Shown in pieces: positions 15,701 through 23,489 of a stretch of DNA of 64,000 nucleotides. The notes below the pieces were generated by a model that was not told the DNA's origin, ran no database searches, and saw only the letters and a program-made list of their open reading frames with translations. Within the stretch, counting starts at the first letter, position 1; each line of letters starts with the position of its first letter. The DNA comes from an uncultured Acetatifactor sp. (GTDB lineage Bacteria; Bacillota; Clostridia; Lachnospirales; Lachnospiraceae). Both the position numbers and the translations under genes were made by a program. The stretch covers positions 65,010-129,009 of the forward strand of contig CAJTSE010000003.1 in assembly GCA_910578815.1 (NCBI GenBank), given 5' to 3'.

Positions 15701-15946
15701 ATGCGCAGAATGGAATTTAAGATGGAACGCCCTGGACTTTTGGAAGCCGGACAGGAGATCACCGTGACGGAGGGCGTGCTTCCCAGCAATTATTATTATA
15801 CGATAGATCCGGCCCTTGCCATGTCGGCAAATATCCCTTTCAGAAATCGGTTAAAGAGCAGTAAGGGAGTGGTGGCGGAGGTTGTTGAAAATGCCAGAGG
15901 GTTTTATGTCACGGCGGAATTTGATGAGCCGGATGTGGAAGGCTGA
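15701..15946 (+). CDS. small conserved-looking protein of unknown function
   Basis: 81 residues, hydrophilic, no membrane segment. The text MRRMEFKMERPGLLEAGQEI and NYYYTIDPALAMSANIPFR has no domain I can name, but the frame is clean, the codon use matches the neighbours and a purine-rich AGGAAAGG precedes it. A GTG at 15692 is an alternative start but sits only three bases after that site. It lies between the glycosyltransferase and RidA genes. Confidence 0.5.
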   Translation: MRRMEFKMERPGLLEAGQEITVTEGVLPSNYYYTIDPALAMSANIPFRNRLKSSKGVVAEVVENARGFYVTAEFDEPDVEG

Positions 15947-16042
15947 AGGCGCTGTTGTGAGCAATCGTGCTTGCGGAGCGTTTCGGGTAAAAAAGCAATG
16001 CCGTCGCAAATAAAATAGGGCGGAAGAAAAGGAGAATAAGTT

Positions 16043-16417
16043 ATGTTAAAAAAAGTTTCAACGGAAAAAGCACCTGCAGCCATCGGGCCGTATTCACAGG
16101 GAATTATTGTCAACGGCCTGCTTTTTGCATCAGGCCAGATTCCTATCGACCCGGCTACCGGGGAAATTGAAGGGACGGATATTGCAGCTCAGGCGGAACG
16201 GGTCTGCAGAAATATCGGTGAGCTGCTGACGGCAGCGGGAACGGATTATACAAGGGTGGCGAAGACTTCCTGTTTTCTGGCGGATATGGGCGACTTTGCG
16301 GCTTTTAATGAGGTCTATGCCAGATATTTTACAGAAAAGCCCGCTAGGAGCTGTGTGGCGGTTAAAACCCTTCCGAAGAATGTGCTTTGTGAGATCGAGG
16401 TAATTGCAGAGGTGTAG
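16043..16417 (+). CDS. ridA: RidA family reactive-intermediate deaminase
   Basis: 124 residues, normal RidA length. It hydrolyses enamine/imine intermediates released by PLP enzymes such as serine and threonine dehydratases, protecting other PLP enzymes. Signature blocks are APAAIGPYSQGIIVNGLLF, SGQIPIDP, VAKTSCFLADMGDFAAFNE and the C-terminal ARSCVAVKTLPKN with the catalytic arginine, then CEIEVIA. The start follows AAGGAGAAT. It forms a single-gene unit closed by a terminator at 16458. Confidence 0.95.
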   Translation: MLKKVSTEKAPAAIGPYSQGIIVNGLLFASGQIPIDPATGEIEGTDIAAQAERVCRNIGELLTAAGTDYTRVAKTSCFLADMGDFAAFNEVYARYFTEKPARSCVAVKTLPKNVLCEIEVIAEV

Positions 16418-16457
16418 GAAAGCGTAATTATCAGCGTTTCCCGAATATATGGAATGC

Positions 16458-16484
16458 AGCGCTGCTTGCGAGAGCAGCGCTTTT
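16458..16484 (+). terminator. rho-independent terminator after ridA
   Basis: AGCGCTGCT, loop TGCGAG, AGCAGCGCT, then TTT. A nine-pair GC-rich stem with a short T run, 41 bases after the ridA stop. Confidence 0.75.
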
Positions 16485-16496
16485 GCAGGTGAGGAA

Positions 16497-16596
16497 GATT
16501 GAAAATTGTCATTTTCAATCTCGGAATTTGTGACGCTGCGCGTCCCAAAGTTCCCACGGATTTAGATGCCGCTTACGCGGCAGAATGAGAGGAAAA
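16497..16596 (+). repeat. three-hairpin leader (family A, copy 1, before aroK)
   Basis: Hairpin 1 GATTGAAAAT-TGTC-ATTTTCAATC; hairpin 2 GGAATTTGTGACGC against GCGTCCCAAAGTTCC; box CACGGATTT; hairpin 3 GCCGC-TTAC-GCGGC; then GAATGAGAGGAAAA and the ATG. The element therefore supplies the ribosome binding site. Copies with over 85 percent identity precede the solute-binding gene (38557-38655) and uxuB (63642-63746). Confidence 0.92.
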
Positions 16597-17097
16597 ATGA
16601 AGAAAAATACGGTAGTCCTGATCGGCATGCCGGGAGCGGGTAAGAGTACGGTGGGCGTAGTGCTGGCAAAAAAACTGGGTTATCGTTTTGTGGACTCGGA
16701 TTTGGTGATACAGGAGAGATACGGAAAACTGCTCCATGAGCTTATTGAAGAAAGAGGGATAGAGGGCTTCTGGCAGCTGGAGAATGAGGTGAATGCCTCG
16801 CTGGAAGAAGAGAGGTGTGTCATTGCTACCGGTGGCAGCGCGGTTTACGGCAGGGAGGCAATGGAGCATTTGCAGGAAAAAGGCATTATGGTCTATTTAA
16901 AGCTGTCCTGTCAGGAACTGCAAATGCGTTTGGGCGATTTGAACGAGCGGGGAGTGACGCTGCGGCCGGGACAGACATTGGAAGGATTGTATGAGGAGCG
17001 CCGTCCGCTGTATGAAAAATATGCCCATCTAACGGTAGAATGTGAAGGCAGGATGCTGAGGGAAATAGTGTCCGAAATCACAAAGAGATTAGCGTGA
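16597..17097 (+). CDS. aroK: shikimate kinase
   Basis: 166 residues, normal length. Phosphorylates shikimate at the 3-position with ATP in aromatic amino acid synthesis. Walker A is LIGMPGAGKST (residues 8-18), followed by the Asp pair in FVDSDLVIQ and the ATGGSA block, where shikimate kinases usually have GGG; the lid region NERGVTLRPG and LYEERRPLYEKYA are as expected. No other aro gene is adjacent. ATG 16597 is chosen because it follows GAGAGGAA; an in-frame ATG at 16585 lies inside the repeated leader. Some small P-loop kinases of related specificity share these features, so the substrate is likely but not certain. Confidence 0.82.
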   Translation: MKKNTVVLIGMPGAGKSTVGVVLAKKLGYRFVDSDLVIQERYGKLLHELIEERGIEGFWQLENEVNASLEEERCVIATGGSAVYGREAMEHLQEKGIMVYLKLSCQELQMRLGDLNERGVTLRPGQTLEGLYEERRPLYEKYAHLTVECEGRMLREIVSEITKRLA

Positions 17098-17230
17098 AAA
17101 GTACTTCCAGCCGCTCATGTCAGGGGGCATTTCGCAGAGAAGTACTATATTTCACGCTGAAAAACGCCAAAAGCAGGCGTTTTTCCACGGATTTGAGATT
17201 CCGCAATGCGGAAACATGGAGATTGGTGTG
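17094..17230 (+). repeat. diverged hairpin element (family A relative, copy 5)
   Basis: Starts with GTGAAAAGTACTTC which can pair with GAAGTACT and TTTCAC downstream, then a terminator-like GAAAAACGCC-AAAAGCA-GGCGTTTTTC hairpin (17159-17185), the shared CCACGGATTT box, and ATTCCGC/GCGGAA followed by ATGGAGATTGG. Sequence differs from copy 1 but the order of hairpins and the box is the same. The middle hairpin may terminate aroK transcription. Confidence 0.55.
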
Positions 17231-17278
17231 AAAGGCAAAACCAGGATTCCGAAAATAAAGAGCCAAAAGGAGGGTGAC

Positions 17279-18226
17279 ATGAAACATCAAATAAGGGTAT
17301 CTGGCAGTCTTTCTTTGCTGCTGGCAGCCCTGATCTGGGGAATGGCGTTTGTCTCTCAGAGCAAGGGTATGGATTATATGGGGCCGTTGACCTTTAACGG
17401 TGTACGGTCACTCATCGGTACGCTGGTGCTGATCCTTTATCTTTTGATCACGGGAAAATTGAATAAGGAAAAAAGAAGAAAAACCGACTGGAGGATGACT
17501 CTTTGGGGAGGATGCTGCTGTGGACTTGCTTTGACGGCGGCAAGTACCCTTCAGCAGTTTGGCATTCAATATACAACCGTAGGGAAAGCAGGTTTTATTA
17601 CTACACTGTATATTATTTTTGTCCCCATTGCGGGGATTTTTTTCGGACGCAGGGCATCAAAAATTGTCTGGGTGGGAGCAGTAATGGCAGCTGTCGGTAT
17701 GTATCTGCTCTGTATGACAGAACGTTTTTCTCTGGGCAGGGGTGACAGCTTGGTTTTTTGCGGTGCGATTGTATTTACAGTACATATACTGCTGGTGGAT
17801 TACTTTTCGCCAAAGGCAGACGGCGTTATGATTTCCTGCGTTCAGTTTGCGGTCTGCGGAGTCCTTTGTACGGTTGGCGCGCTGTTCTTTGAGCAGCCTT
17901 CCTGGGGACAGCTGTGGGATGGTGCGGGAACGCTGGCTTATGCAGGTGTGTTGAGCTGTGGAGTGGCATATACTCTGCAAATCTTGGGGCAGAAAGAGGT
18001 GAATCCCACGGTAGCCGCCTTGCTGCTAAGCCTGGAATCGGTATTTGCCACAGTGTCCGCCTGGGGGGCGTATAAAATCGGTTTTCTGAAGACAGATCAG
18101 ACCATGACGGGCAGACAGATTTCCGGCTGCATTCTGGTATTCGCGGCCGTAATTCTGGTGCAGCTTCCGGTGAGACTGCTTTCAGGGAAGAAAAAAAGTA
18201 TGGAAGAGCAGCATAAAAAGAAATAA
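17279..18226 (+). CDS. EamA family (DMT superfamily) transporter
   Basis: 315 residues with ten hydrophobic helices arranged as two EamA repeats; the typical start SLSLLLAALIWGMAFVSQS and the block LQQFGIQYTTVGKAGFITTL followed by PIAGIFFGRR are clear, and the second repeat has SCGVAYTLQILGQKEVNPT. Members export amino acids, nucleotides or small metabolites across the cytoplasmic membrane; the substrate cannot be told. A start at 17279 follows AAGGAGGGTG; a much longer in-frame extension upstream crosses the hairpin element and is unlikely to be translated. Confidence 0.88.
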   Translation: MKHQIRVSGSLSLLLAALIWGMAFVSQSKGMDYMGPLTFNGVRSLIGTLVLILYLLITGKLNKEKRRKTDWRMTLWGGCCCGLALTAASTLQQFGIQYTTVGKAGFITTLYIIFVPIAGIFFGRRASKIVWVGAVMAAVGMYLLCMTERFSLGRGDSLVFCGAIVFTVHILLVDYFSPKADGVMISCVQFAVCGVLCTVGALFFEQPSWGQLWDGAGTLAYAGVLSCGVAYTLQILGQKEVNPTVAALLLSLESVFATVSAWGAYKIGFLKTDQTMTGRQISGCILVFAAVILVQLPVRLLSGKKKSMEEQHKKK

Positions 18227-18321
18227 CGGAATGATAAATAAAACGAAATATAAAAATCAGCGTATAAAATTTTATAATCCATCAGAAACTATGACAAAAG
18301 CCTTTGCGGAAAAAGGAGTAG

Positions 18322-18681
18322 ATGATGATGGATTATTTAAATGCTTTTTGGGTAGGCGGATTGATCTGTGCCCTTGTACAGATTTTAATGGAAAAGACGA
18401 AAATGATGCCGGGGCGTATAATGGTTCTATTGGTGGTGACAGGAGCTGTCATCAGTGTCTTTGGCTGGTATGAACCCTTTCAAGAGTTTGCAGGGGCGGG
18501 GGCCGGTGTGCCGCTGCTTGGTTTTGGAAACGTTCTGATGAAGGGAGTGAAGGAGGCCGTTGACGAACAGGGGCTGCTGGGTCTTTTTGCCGGAGGCTTT
18601 AAGGCAGGGGCAGTGGGAACATCTGCCGCGTTGATATTCGGTTATTTAGCGAGTCTGGTGTTTAAATCTAAAATGAATTAA
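18322..18681 (+). CDS. spoVAE: stage V sporulation protein AE
   Basis: 119 residues, small and hydrophobic, with about four membrane segments. The opening DYLNAFWVGGLICALVQIL, the block PGRIMVLLVVTGAV and the GVPLLGFGNVLMKGVKEAV segment are those of SpoVAE (SpoVAEB), part of the dipicolinic acid channel of the inner spore membrane. Three ATG codons in a row (18322, 18325, 18328) follow AAAAGGAG; the true start may be any of them. It is separated from spoVAD by 12 kb and no spoVAC is visible between. It is followed closely by a convergent gene. Confidence 0.88.
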   Translation: MMMDYLNAFWVGGLICALVQILMEKTKMMPGRIMVLLVVTGAVISVFGWYEPFQEFAGAGAGVPLLGFGNVLMKGVKEAVDEQGLLGLFAGGFKAGAVGTSAALIFGYLASLVFKSKMN

Positions 18682-18684
18682 CCT

Positions 18685-19191
18685 TTATAAAGTAAGTTCT
18701 TCAAAGTCAATGCCCTTTCCTGACAGATACCGGGCCAATGCTTTGTCCCAGATGGCATCAGGCTCCTTTGAAAGGAGAAAAGAATGGAAGGAGGTTCCGG
18801 TAGTCAGTACTGCCCCGGAGCCATCATAGCGAATGGTTAGTACCAGAGCTTTTATCTGGGAACGGTCTACGCTGCAGTTTTCTTTTTCCAGTAATGCCTT
18901 AGCTTTTTCGGGCATTAAATGCAGTACAAAACGAAAAAAGAGGGGTGTGCGTCTGCCTTTGATCAGGTCGAAACACAGCCCTTTTAGTTCGTTCCAGGGC
19001 CGGAATTCATAGGTGGGGGCATCGGAATCCGTTTCTGTACCTTTAAAGAAATCCTGATTGACGCGGCCGTCAATATGAAAGGTGCTGGCGGTACTGATAA
19101 GCGCTTCTTCCAGGAGGAAGCAGTCAAAGGCATCGGAAGTCAGAAGCCGATTCATAAAATTTTTCATGGAAGTAATCTGAAATGCTGTCAT
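18685..19191 (-). CDS. DUF5721 family protein
   Basis: 168 residues. The N-terminus AFQITSMKNFMNRLLTSDAF, the central RPWNELKGLCFDLIKGRRTP and the C-terminal FLLSKEPDAIWDKALARYL match a Lachnospiraceae family of unknown function. No catalytic motif is evident. It reads convergently with spoVAE, with only three bases between the stops. The protein is soluble by sequence. Confidence 0.75.
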   Translation of the reverse strand: MTAFQITSMKNFMNRLLTSDAFDCFLLEEALISTASTFHIDGRVNQDFFKGTETDSDAPTYEFRPWNELKGLCFDLIKGRRTPLFFRFVLHLMPEKAKALLEKENCSVDRSQIKALVLTIRYDGSGAVLTTGTSFHSFLLSKEPDAIWDKALARYLSGKGIDFEELTL

Positions 19192-19407
19192 GTCTGCCTT
19201 TCTGTATGTGGTATTTAAAATTTTGGAATAATAACAGTATAGTACAAATTTAGAGGGATGTATAGAATCTTTTTCTTTACATTCCTAAAAATATATGTTA
19301 TCCTCATGTAGTAATAAAAACCATGTGAAAAGGTAACAATAACTAAAAATAAGGGTAATGATAAAATATCTGTAAACATGCCGCAGGGCGGCGAAAGGGA
19401 GGCTGAC

Positions 19408-20244
19408 GTGAACTATAAAATTGTGGTCGACAGTTGTTGTGAGCTGCCAGAGGAAATGAGAAATGACGAAAGATTTCAGGTGATACCGCTGGAGCTTTTT
19501 GTGGGTGACTATCACATTCTGGATGATGAAAACTTTGAACAGAAGGAGTTTCTGGAGAAGGTAGCGGAATCCAGGGAATGCCCCAGATCTGCCTGTCCGT
19601 CGCCGGAGCGATACATGGATGCCTATCTGGCGGAAGCAGACAGGATTTATGTTGTTACACTTTCTGCCAAACTTAGCGGAAGCTATAACAGTGCTGTTTT
19701 GGCGGCTGATCTATACCGGGAAGAACACGGAGAAAAGCGAATCCATGTGTTTGATTCCGAATCCGCAAGCGGTGGGGAGACACAGCTTGTGTTGAAGCTG
19801 ATGGAACTGGAAGAGGAAGGGCTTTCCTTTGAGGAAATTGTGGAAAAGGTTGAGCGGTTTCGCAATAGTGTTCTCACTTATTTTGTGCTGGATAATCTGG
19901 AAACCCTGCGGAAAAATGGGCGGCTTTCATCGGTGAAGGCTCTGGTTGCCTCCACGCTGAATATAAAGCCTATTATGGCGGGCTTTAGAGGGCAGATTGT
20001 GCAGAAGTCCCAGTGTATTGGGATGAAGAAGGCATTGGCAAGGCTTGGAGAGCTTTTGACGGAGGAATTAAAGGAAGCGAAGGAACGCTGTCTGATTATC
20101 AGCCATTGCAACGCTCCGGAAAGGGCAGAACTGGTAAAAAAGCTGATTTTGGCAAAGAACAAATTTAAGCAGGTTTTGATTTTGAATACCAGAGGCGTCA
20201 GCAGCATGTACGCCAACGCCGGCGGAATTATTGTGACAGCATAA
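19408..20244 (+). CDS. DegV family fatty-acid-binding protein
   Basis: 278 residues. Opens with YKIVVDSCCELPEEM, continues with CPRSACPSPERYMDAY, the conserved VTLSAKLSGSYNSAVLAADL fatty-acid-binding block and VFDSESASGGETQLVL; the C-terminal domain has KPIMAG and ISHCNAPERAE. DegV proteins bind free fatty acids and in Firmicutes serve as the FakB subunit for fatty acid kinase FakA, which is not in the window. GTG 19408 is chosen as start: it follows GGGAGG at five bases and puts the family's usual N-terminus at residue 1. Confidence 0.93.
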   Translation: MNYKIVVDSCCELPEEMRNDERFQVIPLELFVGDYHILDDENFEQKEFLEKVAESRECPRSACPSPERYMDAYLAEADRIYVVTLSAKLSGSYNSAVLAADLYREEHGEKRIHVFDSESASGGETQLVLKLMELEEEGLSFEEIVEKVERFRNSVLTYFVLDNLETLRKNGRLSSVKALVASTLNIKPIMAGFRGQIVQKSQCIGMKKALARLGELLTEELKEAKERCLIISHCNAPERAELVKKLILAKNKFKQVLILNTRGVSSMYANAGGIIVTA

Positions 20245-20276
20245 GAATAACCATTAGTCAAATCTATAAAAACGGT

Positions 20277-21200
20277 TTATACCCGGCGGTTTTGGCGGTC
20301 AGAGGCTGCTAAACCGCTGCGGTAGGCAGAAGGGGTGGTTCCGGCCGTTTTATAAAAAGTGCGATTGAAATAACTGATATTGTTGAATCCGCAGAGGGAG
20401 GCAATTTCAGTTATTTTTTTGTTTGTCCGGGCCAAGAGCTCACAGCTTTTTACAATGCGGAGCCGATTCAGGTATGCAAAGGGGGTGTAGCCGGTACAGT
20501 TTTTAAAACTATGGCAGAAATAGCTTTCGCTGAATCCGGCCTTTTTTGAAAGGTCCGCCAGAGTTAGAGAATCTGCAAAATTGTGCTGCAGGTAATCTAT
20601 GCTTTTCTGAATCTCTTTGTAGGGAGAGCTGTCGAAAGGCAGTCTGTTGAGTTCTGAAAAGCAAAGGTTATACAGCTCCTGCCAGCATAAAAGCAGGATG
20701 CCGGTGAGAGACAGCTCGTATTGTTCCAGCTTCGGCCTTTGCAAGGTAAAAATGGCAGGCAGCAGCGCCAGAAGCCGCTTATTCTTTGGATGATCCAATT
20801 TGATGGGATAGACACAGTCGGCCCGCCGAATCTGCAGGGGCGCGAAATAAGCCTGACAATAGGGCGGAAGATTTTGCTCCAACAGATTTAAGTCAAATAC
20901 CACTGCCCGGTGAGAGCAGCTGTCGGAACAGTCTGTTTGTTTCATGGCACTGTGCAGCTGATTCGGCGGAATAAAGATACCTTCTCCCGCCTGTAAGGAA
21001 AAGGAGCGGCTTTCTACCTGAAAATCCACCATACCCTCTTCCAGATAAAAAAGCTCCGCTTCGGGGTGACAATGCAGATAGAGAGCGCTTCGTTCTTCCC
21101 GATCCACCACGGTACGGTAGAGGGAGAAAGGCCGGGAAGCGGTACGATGTATAATGGTTTCCAAAGGTATGGAATTCTGCAGAGTTACATTTTCAGACAT
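20277..21200 (-). CDS. AraC family transcriptional regulator
   Basis: 307 residues. The N-terminal cupin (about 30-140) shows HCHPEAELFYLEEGMVDF and GEGIFIPPNQLHS; the C-terminal AraC domain (about 200-300) has the first helix-turn-helix around LTLADLSKKAGFSESYFCH and the second with ITEIASLCGFNNISYFNRT then FYKTAGTTPSAYR. Such proteins sense a sugar and activate nearby glycosidase genes. It is divergent from the GH31 gene at 21402 with a shared 201-base control region, so that gene is its likely target. The downstream GH43 gene would be in the same regulon. Confidence 0.92.
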   Translation of the reverse strand: MSENVTLQNSIPLETIIHRTASRPFSLYRTVVDREERSALYLHCHPEAELFYLEEGMVDFQVESRSFSLQAGEGIFIPPNQLHSAMKQTDCSDSCSHRAVVFDLNLLEQNLPPYCQAYFAPLQIRRADCVYPIKLDHPKNKRLLALLPAIFTLQRPKLEQYELSLTGILLLCWQELYNLCFSELNRLPFDSSPYKEIQKSIDYLQHNFADSLTLADLSKKAGFSESYFCHSFKNCTGYTPFAYLNRLRIVKSCELLARTNKKITEIASLCGFNNISYFNRTFYKTAGTTPSAYRSGLAASDRQNRRV

Positions 21201-21401
21201 ATGGAAAAATCTCCTTTAAGCAGGTACAATGCCTTTTGCACTGGCAGGTTACTTTGGTACCAGCATAGCAGGAAAAGCAAGATTGTGCAACTGTCTCCCA
21301 CGATAATGCAAGAATTTCAGAAGAAAAAGCAATATAATATGTATTGGCACGGATGATATGAATTTTCTGATATTTCAATATGAAACGAAAGGGATGAGCT
21401 T
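21201..21401. promoter_or_regulatory. divergent control region between araC-type regulator and GH31 gene
   Basis: A TATAAT box at 21333-21338 faces the GH31 gene, about 63 bases before its ATG. No good -35 box lies 17 bases upstream, which fits a promoter that needs an activator. No clear AraC direct repeat could be assigned by eye. Confidence 0.4.
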
Positions 21402-23381
21402 ATGGGAATCATAACATGTGAGAAGGAAAAAATCATTTTTCAGCGAAGGGACGAGTTGACCGTGGTGGAGGCCTACGGAAAAGACTGTATCAGGTGTCGT
21501 TCCACAAAGAACGGAAAGCTGAGTGAGGAAAACTGGACGCTGCTTCCGCCTGCGGAAGCGTCGGAGGCCACAGTCATCGGGGACAATCAGTGTGCAACGC
21601 TGACCAACGGGATGGTGTCCGTGAAGGTGGAGGCGGGGAATCCCTGGTATGGGGGCGTGTTGACCTGGTATAGGGAGGGAAAGCAGATTCTTCACACCAA
21701 ATTTGAGGGTGATTACACTGGGCGAAATGTACATACGGAAGGCGACCACTATCAGATTAAAGTGATTTTTGATGCCAATCCGGGAGAACACTTTTACGGG
21801 CTGGGCCAGGAGCAGGAGGATATTTTTGACCGGAAGGGCAGTACCTGTAATCTGCAGCATTATAATACAAAATCTGCCGTACCTGTGCTCTATTCATCCC
21901 TTGGCTACGGCTTTTTCTGGAACAATCCTGCGCCGGGGCGCTGTGAGACCACGAAGAATCATACCATGTGGGTGGCCGACAGCGCATATCAGGCAGATTA
22001 TCTGATTTATGGAGGAAAAACTCCTGCGGAGGTGCTGAAGAAGTATTGCGATCTCACCGGATATGCACCTGCCTTCCCAGAGTGGGCGGCGGGCTTCTGG
22101 CAGAGTAAACTGCGCTATGAGAGCCAGGAGGAAGTGCTGGAGACAGCAAGAGAGTACCAGAGAAGAGGGGTTCCCCTGGCGGCCATTGTCATTGACTACT
22201 TCCACTGGACGGAGCAGGGAGAGTGGAAGTTTGATCCCAAGTATTGGCCTGACCCGGAGGGTATGTGCAGGGAACTGAAGGAAATGGGAGTCCAACCGGT
22301 GGTATCTATCTGGCCCACCATCAATCCGGCCAGTGAAAATTATCGCGCCATGGATGACGCCAATTTGTTGATACGGACGGAAAACGGCCAGTACGGGACA
22401 TTTGACTTTTACGGTCAACAAACCTTTATTGACGCCACAAACCCCAAGACAGGACCTTTTGTGTGGGATAAGGTAAAGAAAAATTACTATGACAAGGGAA
22501 TTCATAATTTCTGGCTGGACGAGGCGGAGCCGGAGGTGCATCCCCAGCAGTACTCTAACCTGAAGCTGTATGCAGGAAACGGCGCACAGACGGCCATGCT
22601 TTATCCGTATTATTACAGTAAGATGTTTTATGAAGGGCTGCGGGGGGAGGGAGAGGATGAGATCATCCTGTTGACCCGTGCGGCTTACCCCGGCAGCCAG
22701 AAGTTCGGCTCCCTGGTCTGGAACGGGGATATAGGGTCAACTTTTGAAGCGCTGCGTATGAGTGTGAAGACAGGACTTTCTATGGCTATGTGCGGAATCC
22801 CCTGGTGGAACAGTGATATTGGCGGGTTTCATTCCGGTGATATACAGAGCGAATATTTTCAGGAACTGATTGTCCGCTGGGCGCAGTTCGGCCTGTTCTG
22901 CCCCGTCATGCGGCTCCACGGCTCCAGGATGCGGACGCCGGGACAGGCGGAGCGACATCCTGGGGTGAAGGAGAGAAGCGGCGGAGACAATGAGATCTGG
23001 AGCTTTGGAGACAGGGCCTGCCGGGTGTTTACGGAACTGATTAAGCTGCGGGAGCGGTTGAAGCCTTATATCTGCCGCCACATGGAGATTGCATCCAAGG
23101 AAGGCAAGCCGTTGATGCGTCCGATGTTCTTTGATTATCCGGAGGATTCGGTGTGTTATGAGCTGGAGGACCAGTATTTCTTTGGAGAAGATATTTTGTT
23201 TGCACCTGTGACGGAGCAGGGATGTACAAAGCGCAGGGTCTATCTGCCTGCAGGCCGGTGGCAGGATGTGAACAGCAAAGAGGTGCTGGAAGGCGGCAGG
23301 TGGCTGGACTGCCAGGCTCCGTTGGAAAAATTCATCGCTTTTGTGAAAGAGGGAAGCTCCGTGGCGGAGGTATTTGCGTGA
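21402..23381 (+). CDS. glycoside hydrolase family 31 (alpha-xylosidase/alpha-glucosidase-like)
   Basis: 659 residues, shorter than the YicI-type enzyme at 8946 and a different GH31 branch. Barrel signatures are IVIDYFHWTEQGEW, then the nucleophile Asp373 in NFWLDEAEPEV, the acid/base Asp443 in WNGDIGSTFEAL and PWWNSDIGGFHSG. No signal peptide, so the substrate is an imported oligosaccharide. The EAEPEVHP block after the nucleophile is like enzymes acting on alpha-xylosides or modified glucosides; exact specificity is open. It is divergent from an AraC regulator and followed after 108 bases by a GH43 gene, which is probably co-transcribed. Confidence 0.9.
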   Translation: MGIITCEKEKIIFQRRDELTVVEAYGKDCIRCRSTKNGKLSEENWTLLPPAEASEATVIGDNQCATLTNGMVSVKVEAGNPWYGGVLTWYREGKQILHTKFEGDYTGRNVHTEGDHYQIKVIFDANPGEHFYGLGQEQEDIFDRKGSTCNLQHYNTKSAVPVLYSSLGYGFFWNNPAPGRCETTKNHTMWVADSAYQADYLIYGGKTPAEVLKKYCDLTGYAPAFPEWAAGFWQSKLRYESQEEVLETAREYQRRGVPLAAIVIDYFHWTEQGEWKFDPKYWPDPEGMCRELKEMGVQPVVSIWPTINPASENYRAMDDANLLIRTENGQYGTFDFYGQQTFIDATNPKTGPFVWDKVKKNYYDKGIHNFWLDEAEPEVHPQQYSNLKLYAGNGAQTAMLYPYYYSKMFYEGLRGEGEDEIILLTRAAYPGSQKFGSLVWNGDIGSTFEALRMSVKTGLSMAMCGIPWWNSDIGGFHSGDIQSEYFQELIVRWAQFGLFCPVMRLHGSRMRTPGQAERHPGVKERSGGDNEIWSFGDRACRVFTELIKLRERLKPYICRHMEIASKEGKPLMRPMFFDYPEDSVCYELEDQYFFGEDILFAPVTEQGCTKRRVYLPAGRWQDVNSKEVLEGGRWLDCQAPLEKFIAFVKEGSSVAEVFA

Positions 23382-23489
23382 AAGTACTTCTGACTGTCTA
23401 TGGCATTTTGCCAGGAAGCGCTTTTGATTTTTGGGGGCAGGTTACGCCGCAGGCGGCATGTCTGGAAGTTTAAAAATGGGAGGACGAGT

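Noticed and set aside
23391..23489. N-terminal extension of the GH43-like gene from 23400
   Set aside because: The extension crosses a hairpin element ending GGCATGTCTGGAAGT and has no ribosome binding site, while ATG 23490 follows GGGAGG.
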